Shown: positions 8,207 to 16,652, counted from the first letter of the stretch. The stretch: DNA of 64,000 nucleotides from Bacteroidota bacterium (GCA_025454835.1 JALONQ010000001.1:124001-188000); one strand, 5' to 3'. Notes: a model not told the origin generated them from the sequence alone. Made by a program: numbers and translations.

Positions 8207-8479
8207 ATGGATATCCCCAACCTCCCGTACCGCTCCATTGCCTGCGGGACGTACGATCTCTTCGAGGCCGCGGCACTTCGCCATCATCGTGTGATGTTGA
8301 AGATGATCGACGGGGCTGCCGTGACCGGACAGATCGCCGATGTGTTCTCCCGTGGGAACGAGGAGTTCTGCCGTTTCTTTCCAGAAGATCAGACCGTTCC
8401 GGTCGAGTTCAGGCTCGACACAGTGGCCGAGATCACGGACCTCCACGACGGCACCCGCCTCTCGACCGGGACCTGCTGA
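8207..8479 (+). CDS. Rof-like Rho-binding antiterminator
   Basis: A 90-residue protein resembling Rof/YaeO. The N-terminal YRSIACGTYDLFEAAALRHH follows the Rof pattern of Tyr, Pro/Ser-Ile, Cys, then Tyr-Asp-x-x-Glu. A small beta-barrel pattern follows (VMLKMIDG, GQIADVFSRG, EEFCRF, VEFRLDTVAEI). In enterobacteria Rof binds Rho and blocks its RNA-binding site, lowering Rho-dependent termination. Here only overall pattern similarity supports the call; the acidic Rho-contacting surface cannot be verified. The gene stands between the peroxiredoxin and the propeller protein on the same strand, 37 nt from each. Confidence 0.6.
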   Translation: MDIPNLPYRSIACGTYDLFEAAALRHHRVMLKMIDGAAVTGQIADVFSRGNEEFCRFFPEDQTVPVEFRLDTVAEITDLHDGTRLSTGTC

Positions 8480-8515
8480 CCTTCAGATCATCCCTCATCA
8501 CTCCTTGCAGAGATC

Positions 8516-9559
8516 ATGCTCCGATCTGTCCGTCCGCTCCTGCTCGTCATCGCCTGGATCCTACCGGCCTTCGGCCAGGATGCGGATCTGCTGCGGCATC
8601 CATCCGAAAGGCACCTGCGCAACATCCGCCAACTGACGTTCGGCGGCACGAACGCCGAGGCCTACTTCTCGCACGATTTCACGAAGCTTTCATTCCAGTC
8701 GACGCGCGACCCTTACGGCTGCGACCAGATCTTCACGATGAAACTCGATGGGACCGATCAGCAGCTCGTCAGCACGGGCAAGGGGGTCACGACCTGCGCC
8801 GCCTTTCTGCCCGGCGATCGCCGGGTCGTGTACGCCAGCACGCACGCCTCATCGCCTGACTGCATCCCGCGCCCCGACAAATCGAAAGGGTATGTGTGGG
8901 GCGTGTATGGTTCCTACGATCTCTACACGGTGAACGCTGACGGGTCGGACCTGCGCGTCTTGGCGGCGACGCCAGCCTATGACGCCGAAGCGACCGTCTC
9001 ACCGGTCGGCGACAAGATCGTGTTTACGTCGTCGCGTGATGGCGACCTCGATCTCTACACGATGAACATCGACGGGTCCGATGTGCGACGCGTGACGAAT
9101 CAGTTCGGCTATGACGGCGGGGCCTTCTTTTCGTGGAGCGGCCAACGCCTCGTGTATCGCGGCTACCACCATACAGACAGTTCAGGCATCGCCGAATACA
9201 AAGCGCTGCTGGCTGAGCAGCTGGTGCGGCCGACGCGCATGGAGATCTTTACGATCAATGTCGACGGTACCGACCGGCGCCAGCTGACGAACAACGGTGC
9301 GGCGAACTTCGCCCCGTTCTTCCATCCGTCCGACCGGCGTATCGTCTTTTCGTCGAACGTGGACGATCCGAAGGGCCGCACCTTTCACGTCTACCAGATC
9401 GGCGACGACGGATCGCGGCTCGAGCAGATCACCTACGGCGGCACCTTCAACTCCTTTCCGATGTTCAATCGCGATGGGACGAAGCTCGTCTTCGTTTCGG
9501 ACCGCAACGCGAAAGGTCGTTACGAATTCAACGTATTCATCGCCGACTGGGTCGAGTGA
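8516..9559 (+). CDS. Secreted TolB-like WD40/PD40 beta-propeller protein
   Basis: A 347-residue exported protein with a signal peptide (residues 1-20, ending AFGQ) and repeated TolB-type PD40 blades. The recurring pattern is [hydrophobic]-F-S/T-S-x-R-D-G-x-x-D-[LI]-[YF]-T-M/V-N-x-D-G-[ST]-D, for example KIVFTSSRDGDLDLYTMNID, with about six blades visible. Unlike TolB it lacks the N-terminal TolA-box domain, so it is a propeller of unknown ligand rather than the Tol-Pal component. The stop is five bases before the SDR start, so it shares an operon with the SDR and the M28 peptidase. Confidence 0.85.
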   Translation: MLRSVRPLLLVIAWILPAFGQDADLLRHPSERHLRNIRQLTFGGTNAEAYFSHDFTKLSFQSTRDPYGCDQIFTMKLDGTDQQLVSTGKGVTTCAAFLPGDRRVVYASTHASSPDCIPRPDKSKGYVWGVYGSYDLYTVNADGSDLRVLAATPAYDAEATVSPVGDKIVFTSSRDGDLDLYTMNIDGSDVRRVTNQFGYDGGAFFSWSGQRLVYRGYHHTDSSGIAEYKALLAEQLVRPTRMEIFTINVDGTDRRQLTNNGAANFAPFFHPSDRRIVFSSNVDDPKGRTFHVYQIGDDGSRLEQITYGGTFNSFPMFNRDGTKLVFVSDRNAKGRYEFNVFIADWVE

Positions 9560-9563
9560 TCCG

Positions 9564-10298
9564 ATGAGACTCCAGGGAAAACACGTTGTCATCTCCGGGG
9601 CGTCAAAAGGGCTGGGTCGAGCGCTTGCGCACCGATTCGCCGCCGAGGGGGCCCGACTGGCCTTGTGCGCCCGGTCAGCGCAGGCGCTCGAGGCGGTGCG
9701 GAGCGAGCTGGAGGCTGGCGGGGCAGATATCGTGGCCATCCCATGTGATATCTCCGACTCGCTCAGCGTCCGCACGTTCGTCGAAGGCGTCATCGGACGG
9801 TGGGGCCACGTCGATATTCTCATCAACAATGCTTCGATCCTCGGTCCGCGCGTCACGGTGGCCGAATACCCGCTCAAGGAATGGGACGAGGTCATCCAGA
9901 CAAACGTCCACGGATCGTTCTTCATGACGCGCCTGCTGGTGCCCGCCATGATGCAGAGGGGATCCGGCGCGATCATCAACGTGAGTTCCTCCGTGGGTCG
10001 GACCGGTCGCAAGCAATGGGGGGCCTACGCCGTCTCGAAATTCGCGCTCGAAGGGCTCACCCAGGTGCTGGCCGAAGAACTGAAGCCGTTCAACATCCGC
10101 GTCAACTCGGTCAATCCGGGCCCGATGGCCACGGCGATGCGCCGATCGGCGTATCCGCAGGAAGACCCCTCCACCCTCCGCACCCCGGAGCAACTCACGG
10201 AAGTGTTCGTCTATCTCGCGTCGGCGGACGGGAAAGGCATCTCCGGTCAAGCCTTCGACGCAGCCACATACATCGCCAACCCTCAGGTTCGCACATGA
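9564..10298 (+). CDS. SDR family oxidoreductase
   Basis: A 244-residue classical short-chain dehydrogenase. It has the cofactor motif SGASKGLGRA (about residues 10-19), the NNAS structural motif near 88, a catalytic Ser in INVSSS and a catalytic YAVSK near 155, then NPGPM after strand beta-6. The ATG at 9564 is chosen because it begins at the Rossmann fold four bases after the preceding stop. The stop codon overlaps the M28 peptidase start (ATGA). It resembles 3-oxoacyl-ACP reductase-like and sepiapterin-reductase-like enzymes; the substrate is unknown. Confidence 0.87.
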   Translation: MRLQGKHVVISGASKGLGRALAHRFAAEGARLALCARSAQALEAVRSELEAGGADIVAIPCDISDSLSVRTFVEGVIGRWGHVDILINNASILGPRVTVAEYPLKEWDEVIQTNVHGSFFMTRLLVPAMMQRGSGAIINVSSSVGRTGRKQWGAYAVSKFALEGLTQVLAEELKPFNIRVNSVNPGPMATAMRRSAYPQEDPSTLRTPEQLTEVFVYLASADGKGISGQAFDAATYIANPQVRT

Positions 10299-12106
10299 TC
10301 CATCGTCACTGGCGGCTCGCCGCCCTCCTCCTCTTCGTGTCCTTCGCGACCGCCAAGGCACAGTTTTCCACCGCCATCACCTCCGACGATGTGATGAGGC
10401 ATATCCGCATCCTGGCCCAAGACGAATGGCAAGGGCGCGGATCGGGCACGCCCGGCGGCGCAGCGGCGGCGGCCTATCTCGAGGAACAACTCCGGGCGTT
10501 CGGCGTCGCTCCGGCCAGCGCCGACGGATCGTATCGCCACACCTTCGAGTTTGTTTCGGCGGCCAGGCTCGGAAAGGGCAATCGCCTGGCCATCTCCGCA
10601 AAGGGCAAGAGCCGCTCATTGCGCGTGAACGACGATTTCCGCCCGTTAGGGTTCTCAGCGTCGGCTTCCTTCAACGGGCCCGTCGTCTTCGCCGGGTACG
10701 GCATTTCGCTCCCGGATCGTGGCTATGACGACTATGCCGGCATTGACGTGAAGGGCAAGGCCGTTGTCATTATGCGGTATTCCCCGTGGGGTGACAAGCC
10801 GCCCATGGAATTCCAGGCGAGCACATCGCTTCGAGCCAAGGTGCTGAAGGCCAAGGAAAAGGGCGCATCGGCGGTCGTGGTCATCATCGGCCCGGCCGAT
10901 ACTGACACGGATGTTCCGATGAAACTGAGCTACGACCGGCAGGCCGGGAGCGCAGATCTACCCGTCATATCGATGCGCCGGGCGCTGGTCGAGGGATGGA
11001 TCGGCGATCCGAAGCAGGCGCTAAAGATACTGCAGGATTCGATCATGTCGTCAAAACAACCGCGTTCCTTCGCGTTCGATCAGATCACGCTTGACCTGCA
11101 GACCGACGTGGAATTGGTGCGAGCCAAGGCCGACAACGTTGTTGGCATGCTGGAAGGAACGGACCCGAAGCTGAATCATGAGATCATCGTCATTGGCGCC
11201 CACTACGATCACCTAGGCATGGGTGGCGAGGATTCCGGATCCTTGCGGCCCGATACGCTCGCGCCGCATAATGGCGCGGACGACAACGCTTCAGGCACGG
11301 CGGGCGTCCTGGAACTCGCGCACTACTTTGCGGAACCATCTCACCGCTTGAAGCGTACCGTCTATTTCTTGGCCTTCGCTGGAGAAGAGATGGGCCTCCT
11401 CGGCTCGTCGGCGTACGTGAATGCGCCGTCAACGCCCACCTCGCGCATGGCAGCCATGGTCAACATGGATATGATCGGGCGGCTCACCGACCGGAAGCTC
11501 ATCGTTTACGGCGTCGGGACCGCCGCTGGACTCGATTCGCTCGTGAGCTCCAAGAATATCGATTCAACGTTCGTCTTGAAACTCAACAAGGACGGCTTTG
11601 GCCCCAGCGATCATTCGTCGTTCTATACCAAGAAGATACCCGTCCTGCACTTCTTCACCGATCTGCACGGAGACTATCATCGCCCGTCCGATGATTGGCA
11701 ACTCATCAACGCGGACGGTACGCGACAGGTCTTGGACATGGTCGCCGAGGTGATGCGGGCTTTGGGAGACGCGCCGGGCCGTCCGGTCTATGTGCAAGCC
11801 GAGATGCCGCGGCCCATGGGCGGCGGTGACGGACGCAGCAGTCGCGTGTACACCGGCACGATCCCGGATTTCGGTGAACAGTCGGAAGGCATGAAGCTGG
11901 CAGGAGTACGTGAAGGAAGTCCGTCGGCAAAGGCCGGTCTTCAGGCGGGCGACGTGATCATCAAGTTCGGAAAGGTCGACATCAAGAATCTGTACGACTA
12001 CACGTACGCCCTGGGAGAATACAAGGTGGGAGACTCGGTGCCTGTCACCGTCAGGCGAGGTGACCGGACGCTGACCGTGACCGTCACGTTGGAACGACGC
12101 AACTGA
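10295..12106 (+). CDS. Secreted M28 zinc aminopeptidase with PA and PDZ domains
   Basis: A 603-residue exported metallopeptidase. A signal peptide (1-22, ATAKAQ) is followed by a protease-associated insert (about 110-240) and an M28 catalytic core. Zinc ligands and catalytic residues are visible: GAHYDHLG (His near 302), HNGADDNASG (Asp near 329), FAGEEMG (Glu pair near 363), MDMIGR (Asp near 391) and the terminal DLHGDYHRPSDDW (His near 462). A PDZ domain occupies about 505-600 (GVREGSPSAKAGLQAGDVI). Such enzymes trim N-terminal residues from peptides in the periplasm. The start overlaps the SDR stop, and a bidirectional hairpin ends the operon. Confidence 0.92.
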   Translation: MIHRHWRLAALLLFVSFATAKAQFSTAITSDDVMRHIRILAQDEWQGRGSGTPGGAAAAAYLEEQLRAFGVAPASADGSYRHTFEFVSAARLGKGNRLAISAKGKSRSLRVNDDFRPLGFSASASFNGPVVFAGYGISLPDRGYDDYAGIDVKGKAVVIMRYSPWGDKPPMEFQASTSLRAKVLKAKEKGASAVVVIIGPADTDTDVPMKLSYDRQAGSADLPVISMRRALVEGWIGDPKQALKILQDSIMSSKQPRSFAFDQITLDLQTDVELVRAKADNVVGMLEGTDPKLNHEIIVIGAHYDHLGMGGEDSGSLRPDTLAPHNGADDNASGTAGVLELAHYFAEPSHRLKRTVYFLAFAGEEMGLLGSSAYVNAPSTPTSRMAAMVNMDMIGRLTDRKLIVYGVGTAAGLDSLVSSKNIDSTFVLKLNKDGFGPSDHSSFYTKKIPVLHFFTDLHGDYHRPSDDWQLINADGTRQVLDMVAEVMRALGDAPGRPVYVQAEMPRPMGGGDGRSSRVYTGTIPDFGEQSEGMKLAGVREGSPSAKAGLQAGDVIIKFGKVDIKNLYDYTYALGEYKVGDSVPVTVRRGDRTLTVTVTLERRN

Positions 12107-12127
12107 GCGCGAGCGGTCGGTACAGAC

Positions 12128-12157
12128 GAAGGCCCCCGGGAGGATCCGGGGGCCTTC
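12128..12157. terminator. Bidirectional intrinsic terminator
   Basis: GAAGGCCCCCGG (12128-12139), six-base loop, CCGGGGGCCTTC (12146-12157). The symmetric 12-bp stem lies between converging genes, 21 nt after the peptidase stop and 5 nt from the stop of the minus-strand gene. T-rich tails are short on both sides. Confidence 0.8.
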
Positions 12158-12162
12158 TCGTT

Positions 12163-12459
12163 TCAGAGCTCCACGAGGGTGGCGTAGCGTGCCGACCCGC
12201 CGGCGATGAGCCCGGTCAGGCGGTCGACGAGCGCTTCGCCGCGCTCGTCAAGGTCATCTTCGAGCACGTCGAACTCCTCCTTGGACGCGCAGACGAACTG
12301 CTCGACGACCGAAAGTCCCTTTCCTTTCAGCTCGTACAACGCATAGTCCTTCTTCTTTGCAACGCCGAAGTGGGCCTTCATCTCCTGAGCAAGAGACAGA
12401 AACTCCTCCCGCCTGCCAGGAAGCACATCGTACGAGATCTGCAGAATATACCGTGCCAT
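12163..12459 (-). CDS. Small hypothetical protein, dimeric alpha/beta-barrel-like
   Basis: A 98-residue soluble protein, not recognised with confidence. The beginning ARYILQISYDVLPGRREEFL, a beta strand followed by a helix with Arg and Glu, resembles ferredoxin-like dimeric alpha/beta barrels (ABM or NIPSNAP type), and the predicted beta-alpha-beta-beta-alpha-beta order fits. It contains one Cys and no catalytic signature. It sits 24 nt downstream of the Yip1-type membrane protein and ends at a shared bidirectional terminator. Confidence 0.6.
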   Translation of the reverse strand: MARYILQISYDVLPGRREEFLSLAQEMKAHFGVAKKKDYALYELKGKGLSVVEQFVCASKEEFDVLEDDLDERGEALVDRLTGLIAGGSARYATLVEL

Positions 12460-12483
12460 AGTGAGATGTCCGCCGTGACGTGA

Positions 12484-13221
12484 TCAGGTTCCAGGAATTG
12501 ACGAGATCGGTGATTCCATCAGAAGGCGCAGGCCGAAGCGTGCCAGCCACATCCAACCGGCCGCAACAATGCCGACGCTTGCGCTTGCAACGATGAGTGC
12601 GCGCCACGGAACGATTCGCAGCGCCACGCGCCCGCCGATGACGAGGAGACCGAACGACCACAGCGCCGCAAGCGCGTGCAGCACGACGATCGTCCAGAAC
12701 GAAGCCGCGTTGATGGTCGACGGAGGCGGATTGCCGACATACCAATGCTCGCCGAACGTCAGCAGAGCGATCGGGATCAGCACCAGGCCCACGGCGACCG
12801 ATGGCACCAAGGCGTAGGCCGTGACGCCTAGCGAACGCCGGTATGAGACGTCGCCTCGCACGATCACCGAGGAGAGCGTGTGTACGAGGGCGGTGAGCAA
12901 ACCCAGCAACGCCCCGACAACGAGGCCGGCCCCGAAAACGGCCCCGGTGGTCTCAAAGAGACCTCCTACGACGTCGCCCGCCTGCACCCACGCCACGGTT
13001 AACCCAACAACTGGTATGCCGGCGGCGGCGAACAACGAGACGGCGTAGTTCTTGTGCTCAGCGATCGCGATCTCATGAAAAGCCTGCGAAGGGACCGTCA
13101 TCGTCCGCCAAGCGGTGCTGAACAGGTCGAGCGTCGGGACCCGGTTCTGGAGGAAGGCCTTACATGTGTGGCAAACCGTCGCCGTTGAAGGATTCTCGGC
13201 GCCGCAGACTGTGCACGTCAT
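12484..13221 (-). CDS. Zinc-ribbon Yip1-family membrane protein
   Basis: A 245-residue membrane protein. An N-terminal zinc ribbon with two Cys pairs (CTVCGAENPSTATVCHTC, residues 3-20) is followed by an amphipathic linker and five to six transmembrane helices (about 60-80, 95-120, 140-165, 180-205, 215-235), the layout of Yip1-domain proteins with a zinc ribbon found across bacteria. The start ATG at 13221 is chosen to begin at the zinc ribbon; the open frame upstream overlaps tnaA and is not coding. There is no Shine-Dalgarno sequence. A promoter lies 37 nt upstream at 13258-13288. Function is unknown. Confidence 0.8.
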   Translation of the reverse strand: MTCTVCGAENPSTATVCHTCKAFLQNRVPTLDLFSTAWRTMTVPSQAFHEIAIAEHKNYAVSLFAAAGIPVVGLTVAWVQAGDVVGGLFETTGAVFGAGLVVGALLGLLTALVHTLSSVIVRGDVSYRRSLGVTAYALVPSVAVGLVLIPIALLTFGEHWYVGNPPPSTINAASFWTIVVLHALAALWSFGLLVIGGRVALRIVPWRALIVASASVGIVAAGWMWLARFGLRLLMESPISSIPGT

Positions 13222-13257
13222 GGAGGGGTCAGGTTCCGCTCGCAGTCGATCAATGAG

Positions 13258-13288
13258 AGAAGATAGCGAGAAATGTGGCCGCCTCCAA
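13258..13288 (-). promoter_or_regulatory. Bacteroidota-type promoter of Yip1 gene
   Basis: The minus strand has TTG (13286-13288), 20 bases and TATCTTCT (13258-13265), within the short gap between the tnaA stop and the Yip1 start. The predicted leader is about 33 nt. Confidence 0.55.
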
Positions 13289-13303
13289 TGACTTTCTACG
13301 GGT

Positions 13304-14674
13304 TCACAGAGGGGCAAATTTGGCGGTGAAGTGCCGAAGCATCGGCGCCTCCTCGACAATGCGGAAACCGCGCATCTCCATTCGATGCCGATGGGCCTCG
13401 ATGACCACTTCAGCCACGTAATCAATGTGGCTTTGCGTGTAAACGCGCCGTGGAATGGCCAGACGCACCAGTTCCATCGGAGGCGAGATCAACGAGCCTC
13501 CGGCACCGTACTTGCCGAACATGACCGAGCCGATCTCGACGCTTCGAACGCCACCCTCGACGTACAGCGCACATGCGACCGCCTGTCCGGGATACTCGTG
13601 TGGAGGCACGTGGGGGAGAAAGTCCTTGGCGTCGAGGTAGATCGCATGACCGCCCGGGGGCTCGACGATCGGAACTCCCGCGCTCAGAAGCTTCTCCGCG
13701 AGGTATTCGACGGAGCGGATGCGGTAACGAAGATAGTCCTCTTGAACGACCTCCTCGAGCCCCTGCGCGATCGCTTCAAGGTCACGTCCGGCGAGCCCGC
13801 CATACGTCGGGAAACCTTCAGTGACAATCAGGAGATTCCGTGCCTGGACGGCGAGCGCGCCGTCGTTCAGGGCCAGAAATCCGCCCATGTTCACGAGCGC
13901 ATCCTTCTTGGCGCTCATCGTGCATCCGTCGACGTAGGAGAACATTTCTCGCGCGATCTCGACGACCGATCGATTCGCATAGCCCGGTTCGCGCAGTTTG
14001 ATGAAGTAGGCGTTCTCGGCAAAACGACAGGCGTCGAGGAAGAGCGGAATGCCGTGCTTCTTCGTGACGTCGCGCGCCCCCCGGAGGTTGGCCATCGACA
14101 CGGGCTGTCCTCCGCCCGAGTTGTTCGTCACGGTGATCATACACAGCGGCACGTGCTCCCTCCGCTCCTTCACCAAGAACGCATCAAGCGCGGCCAGGTC
14201 GATATCACCTTTGAAGTCCGCCCGCTGATGCGGATGCTTCCCTACTTCGTTCAGCAGGTCCACGGCCTCTGCGCCGGAGTACTCGATATTCGCCCGCGTC
14301 GTGTCGAAATGCGTATTGCTGGGGATCCTCTTCCCCTTTCCGCCCACCAGGGTGAACAGGATCTTCTCCGCGGCTCGTCCTTGGTGCACCGGAATAATAT
14401 GCGTGAGGCCGGTCAGCTCGCGCACCGCCTTTTCGAATCGATAGTAGCTCCTCGACCCGGCATACGATTCGTCGCCGTCCATGATCCCCGCCCATTGACG
14501 CGCGCTCATGGCCGAGGTGCCCGAATCGGTCAGCAGGTCGATCATGACATCTTCGGCATGGATGAGAAACGGGTTATGGTGCGCCTTCTGCAAAATCTCA
14601 CGCCGCTCGGCGATCGTCGTGAAACGGATCGGTTCGACGCTCTTGATCTTGAACGGCTCGATGATCGTCTTCAT
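13304..14674 (-). CDS. tnaA: Tryptophanase
   Basis: A 456-residue PLP-dependent beta-eliminating lyase. The PLP lysine lies in DGCTMSAKKDALVNMGG. Tryptophanase and tyrosine phenol-lyase are close relatives, and the discriminating residues favour tryptophanase: HFDTTR carries Asp where TPL has Thr, VRSVEIGS resembles TnaA rather than the TPL Arg-Ser-Met-Glu-Arg form, and the C-terminal LRHFTAKF has the His (TnaA His463) that is Phe in TPL. The enzyme splits tryptophan to indole, pyruvate and ammonia. The ATG at 14674 overlaps the peroxiredoxin stop (ATGA) and is preferred over one 9 nt upstream. It is the last gene of the echA-apt-prx-tnaA operon. Confidence 0.92.
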   Translation of the reverse strand: MKTIIEPFKIKSVEPIRFTTIAERREILQKAHHNPFLIHAEDVMIDLLTDSGTSAMSARQWAGIMDGDESYAGSRSYYRFEKAVRELTGLTHIIPVHQGRAAEKILFTLVGGKGKRIPSNTHFDTTRANIEYSGAEAVDLLNEVGKHPHQRADFKGDIDLAALDAFLVKERREHVPLCMITVTNNSGGGQPVSMANLRGARDVTKKHGIPLFLDACRFAENAYFIKLREPGYANRSVVEIAREMFSYVDGCTMSAKKDALVNMGGFLALNDGALAVQARNLLIVTEGFPTYGGLAGRDLEAIAQGLEEVVQEDYLRYRIRSVEYLAEKLLSAGVPIVEPPGGHAIYLDAKDFLPHVPPHEYPGQAVACALYVEGGVRSVEIGSVMFGKYGAGGSLISPPMELVRLAIPRRVYTQSHIDYVAEVVIEAHRHRMEMRGFRIVEEAPMLRHFTAKFAPL

Positions 14675-15168
14675 AGGTCCCATGATTTGCGATTGTACGT
14701 TCGCACCATCTCTTCGTCGCGGAGCTGGGTCAGAATGCGCTTCACATACGTCCAGTGCTTGTCGATCAGCAACTCATGGTGGGCCACTCCCCGCACGATC
14801 TGCCGCTTGTCGAGGACGTAGGTCACGCGACGGATCGCCTTGCTTCCCAGCCAGAGCGCGCGATAGTTGCGGCAGACCTCCAGCTGTGGGTCGCTGGCCA
14901 ACGCGAAGGGGAACTTGAATTCCTCCGCAAAGGCACGGTGGTCTTCCAGCGACTCACCGTTCACGCCGACGAGCACAGCGTCAAGTTCTTCGATTTCGCG
15001 GATGTGATGCCCAAACAGGCAGCCTTCCCGCGTGCATCCCCACGTGTGATTCTTCGGATAGAAGTAGATCACGACGTTCTTCGTCCCCCGCTGGTCGGAC
15101 AGGTGAAAGCGCAGACCGTTGTGGAGCCGGAGCTCGAAGTCGGGGGCGTATGAGCCGATGCGGAGCAT
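14671..15168 (-). CDS. BCP/PrxQ-type peroxiredoxin, cytoplasmic
   Basis: A 165-residue thioredoxin-fold peroxiredoxin without a signal peptide. The active-site stretch YPKNHTWGCTREGC holds a peroxidatic Cys near residue 45 and a resolving Cys five residues on, as in BCP/PrxQ proteins; the Pro and Thr of the usual P-x-x-x-T/S-x-x-C motif are present in altered order. It would reduce hydrogen or organic peroxides with thioredoxin. It is coupled to tnaA by a four-base stop/start overlap and lies 36 nt after apt, with a hairpin in the gap. Confidence 0.87.
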   Translation of the reverse strand: MLRIGSYAPDFELRLHNGLRFHLSDQRGTKNVVIYFYPKNHTWGCTREGCLFGHHIREIEELDAVLVGVNGESLEDHRAFAEEFKFPFALASDPQLEVCRNYRALWLGSKAIRRVTYVLDKRQIVRGVAHHELLIDKHWTYVKRILTQLRDEEMVRTYNRKSWDL

Positions 15169-15176
15169 GAAGAAGG

Positions 15177-15196
15177 CGGGCCCCAGAGGGGGCCCG
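15177..15196 (-). terminator. Hairpin between apt and peroxiredoxin gene
   Basis: CGGGCCCC, four-base loop, GGGGCCCG: a perfect 8-bp GC stem in the 36-nt gap. There is no real T-run on the minus strand (CCTTCTTC follows), so it may attenuate or protect mRNA ends rather than stop transcription. Confidence 0.5.
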
Positions 15197-15204
15197 ACGA
15201 ACGT

Positions 15205-15753
15205 TCATTCAACATCGAGACGAATAACGGAGAAGAGCTCGTGGGGTGCCAGCCGGGCGGCGCCTTTCAGGAAGGCCAACTCGACCAAGACGGCGACTCC
15301 GACGACGCTGCCTCCGAGTTCCCGGATCAGTTCGATCGCGGCACCCAGAGTTCCCCCCGTTGCGAGCAGGTCGTCATGCAGGAGCACTCTCGCTCCGGGA
15401 AGGAACGCGTCAGCGTGCATCTCGATCTCGTCCGTACCGTACTCCAAGGCGTACGACGCGCGGCGCACCGGAGCAGGAAGCTTGCCGCGCTTCCGCACCG
15501 GAACGAAGCCCGCACCGAGACGAAGGGCCAACGGCGCACCGAGAATGAACCCGCGCGATTCAACCCCAACGACGACATCGACCGGAGTGCCCTGATACCG
15601 CCGGGCGAACACGTCAACAGCGAGGCGCAACGAGGACGGGTCCTGAAGGATCGGGGTGATGTCCTTAAAACGAATGCCGGGCTTTGGAAAATCGGGAACG
15701 GTCCGGATCTTGTCAGTGAGCGCTTTCACAACATCCGGCGACGGGTCTACCAT
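15205..15753 (-). CDS. apt: Adenine phosphoribosyltransferase
   Basis: A 182-residue type I phosphoribosyltransferase that converts adenine and PRPP to AMP. The PRPP-binding signature LHDDLLATGGTLGA lies near residues 120-135, and the family motifs PDFPKPGIRFKDITP (about 20-34) and VVGVESRGFILGAPLA (about 58-75) are intact. The ATG at 15753 is chosen for the family N-terminus; it overlaps the end of the enoyl-CoA hydratase gene by 7 nt. No Shine-Dalgarno sequence is visible. Confidence 0.95.
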   Translation of the reverse strand: MVDPSPDVVKALTDKIRTVPDFPKPGIRFKDITPILQDPSSLRLAVDVFARRYQGTPVDVVVGVESRGFILGAPLALRLGAGFVPVRKRGKLPAPVRRASYALEYGTDEIEMHADAFLPGARVLLHDDLLATGGTLGAAIELIRELGGSVVGVAVLVELAFLKGAARLAPHELFSVIRLDVE

Positions 15754-16529
15754 CGGAGGGGTTCCTTGTTCAGAAAGGCCGCGATGCCCTTCTTGCACTC
15801 TTCCGTCATCCGGGTGAGCGCATTGAGATTCGAGGCATAATCGAGGGCATCCGCGGTCGAGAGCCCGTGGATCCGGCCGAGCAGTTCCTTGACGAGTCCC
15901 ATGGAGGACCCTGAGTTGCGGTCGGCCAGCTCCTGCGCCAGCCGCTCCCCTTCTTCGTCGAGTTGCATCGCCGGCACGAGACGATTTACGAGCCCCATCT
16001 GGTACGCTTCCTCGGCGCTGATCGTATGGCCACGCAACGTCAGCTCACGGGCACGACCTTCGCCGACCCGCCTCAGGAGGAACGCCATGACGATCGCCGG
16101 GACGAACCCGATATGGACCTCGGTGTAGCCGAACGTCGCCGTTTCGCGAGCCGCCAGGACGATGTCGCAGACCGTCGCGAGACCGCATCCGCCCGCCAGT
16201 GCGGGCCCCTGGACAAGCCCAACGACCGGCTTCCGCAGCGTGTAGATCTGCAGGAAGAGCTTCATCAACTGCTGCGAATCGCGCTGGTTCTGATTGAAGT
16301 CGTATTCAGAGAGCTTCTTCAAGTAGGCAAGATCGGCGCCCGCACAGAATGACTCTCCTTCGGCACGAAGGATCACAACCTTGGCCGTTCCGTCGCGCGA
16401 TGCGTGCGTGAATGCCTGCCCGAGCTCGGCGACCATGAGGTCGTCAAGCGCATTGTGTTTCTCGGGACGGCTCAACGTAATGATCGCCGAGCGGCCGCGG
16501 ATCTCGTATTTTAGCCGTGTGTACTCCAT
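15747..16529 (-). CDS. Enoyl-CoA hydratase/isomerase family protein
   Basis: A 260-residue crotonase-fold enzyme. It has the oxyanion-hole segments FCAGADLAYLKK (near 61-72) and GPALAGGCGLATVCD (near 107-121), the HIGFVPAIVMAFLLRRVG region with the position of the second catalytic acid, and the usual C-terminal trimerisation helices. It resembles methylglutaconyl-CoA hydratase-like members, but the substrate cannot be fixed. It is the first gene of an operon with apt, a peroxiredoxin and tnaA. A near-perfect promoter lies 10 nt upstream, leaving a leader of only about 8 nt. Confidence 0.87.
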   Translation of the reverse strand: MEYTRLKYEIRGRSAIITLSRPEKHNALDDLMVAELGQAFTHASRDGTAKVVILRAEGESFCAGADLAYLKKLSEYDFNQNQRDSQQLMKLFLQIYTLRKPVVGLVQGPALAGGCGLATVCDIVLAARETATFGYTEVHIGFVPAIVMAFLLRRVGEGRARELTLRGHTISAEEAYQMGLVNRLVPAMQLDEEGERLAQELADRNSGSSMGLVKELLGRIHGLSTADALDYASNLNALTRMTEECKKGIAAFLNKEPLRW

Positions 16530-16539
16530 TGGATCGTTG

Positions 16540-16570
16540 AAAACCTACCGAAAAGCGGCCGCAGAAGCAA
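16540..16570 (-). promoter_or_regulatory. Bacteroidota-type promoter of echA-apt-prx-tnaA
   Basis: The minus strand has TTG (16568-16570), 20 bases and TAGGTTTT (16540-16547), 7 of 8 bases of TAnnTTTG. The start codon is at 16529, so the leader is very short. Confidence 0.65.
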
Positions 16571-16590
16571 TGGGAGCGCACTCAACAGCA

Positions 16591-16626
16591 CGGTCCCGGC
16601 CCCCTCGATGTGGAGAACCGGGACCG
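16591..16626 (-). terminator. Hairpin terminator after glnA
   Basis: The minus strand reads CGGTCCCGG, 18-base loop, CCGGGACCG, a 9-bp GC stem 26 nt past the glnA stop. The tail (TGCTGTTGAG) is only weakly T-rich. Confidence 0.6.
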
Positions 16627-16652
16627 CCAAGGTCCGACCGCCGATGTTCCGG

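Noticed and set aside
13331-14821. 496-codon open frame on the plus strand
   Set aside because: Antisense to tnaA; no recognisable domain.
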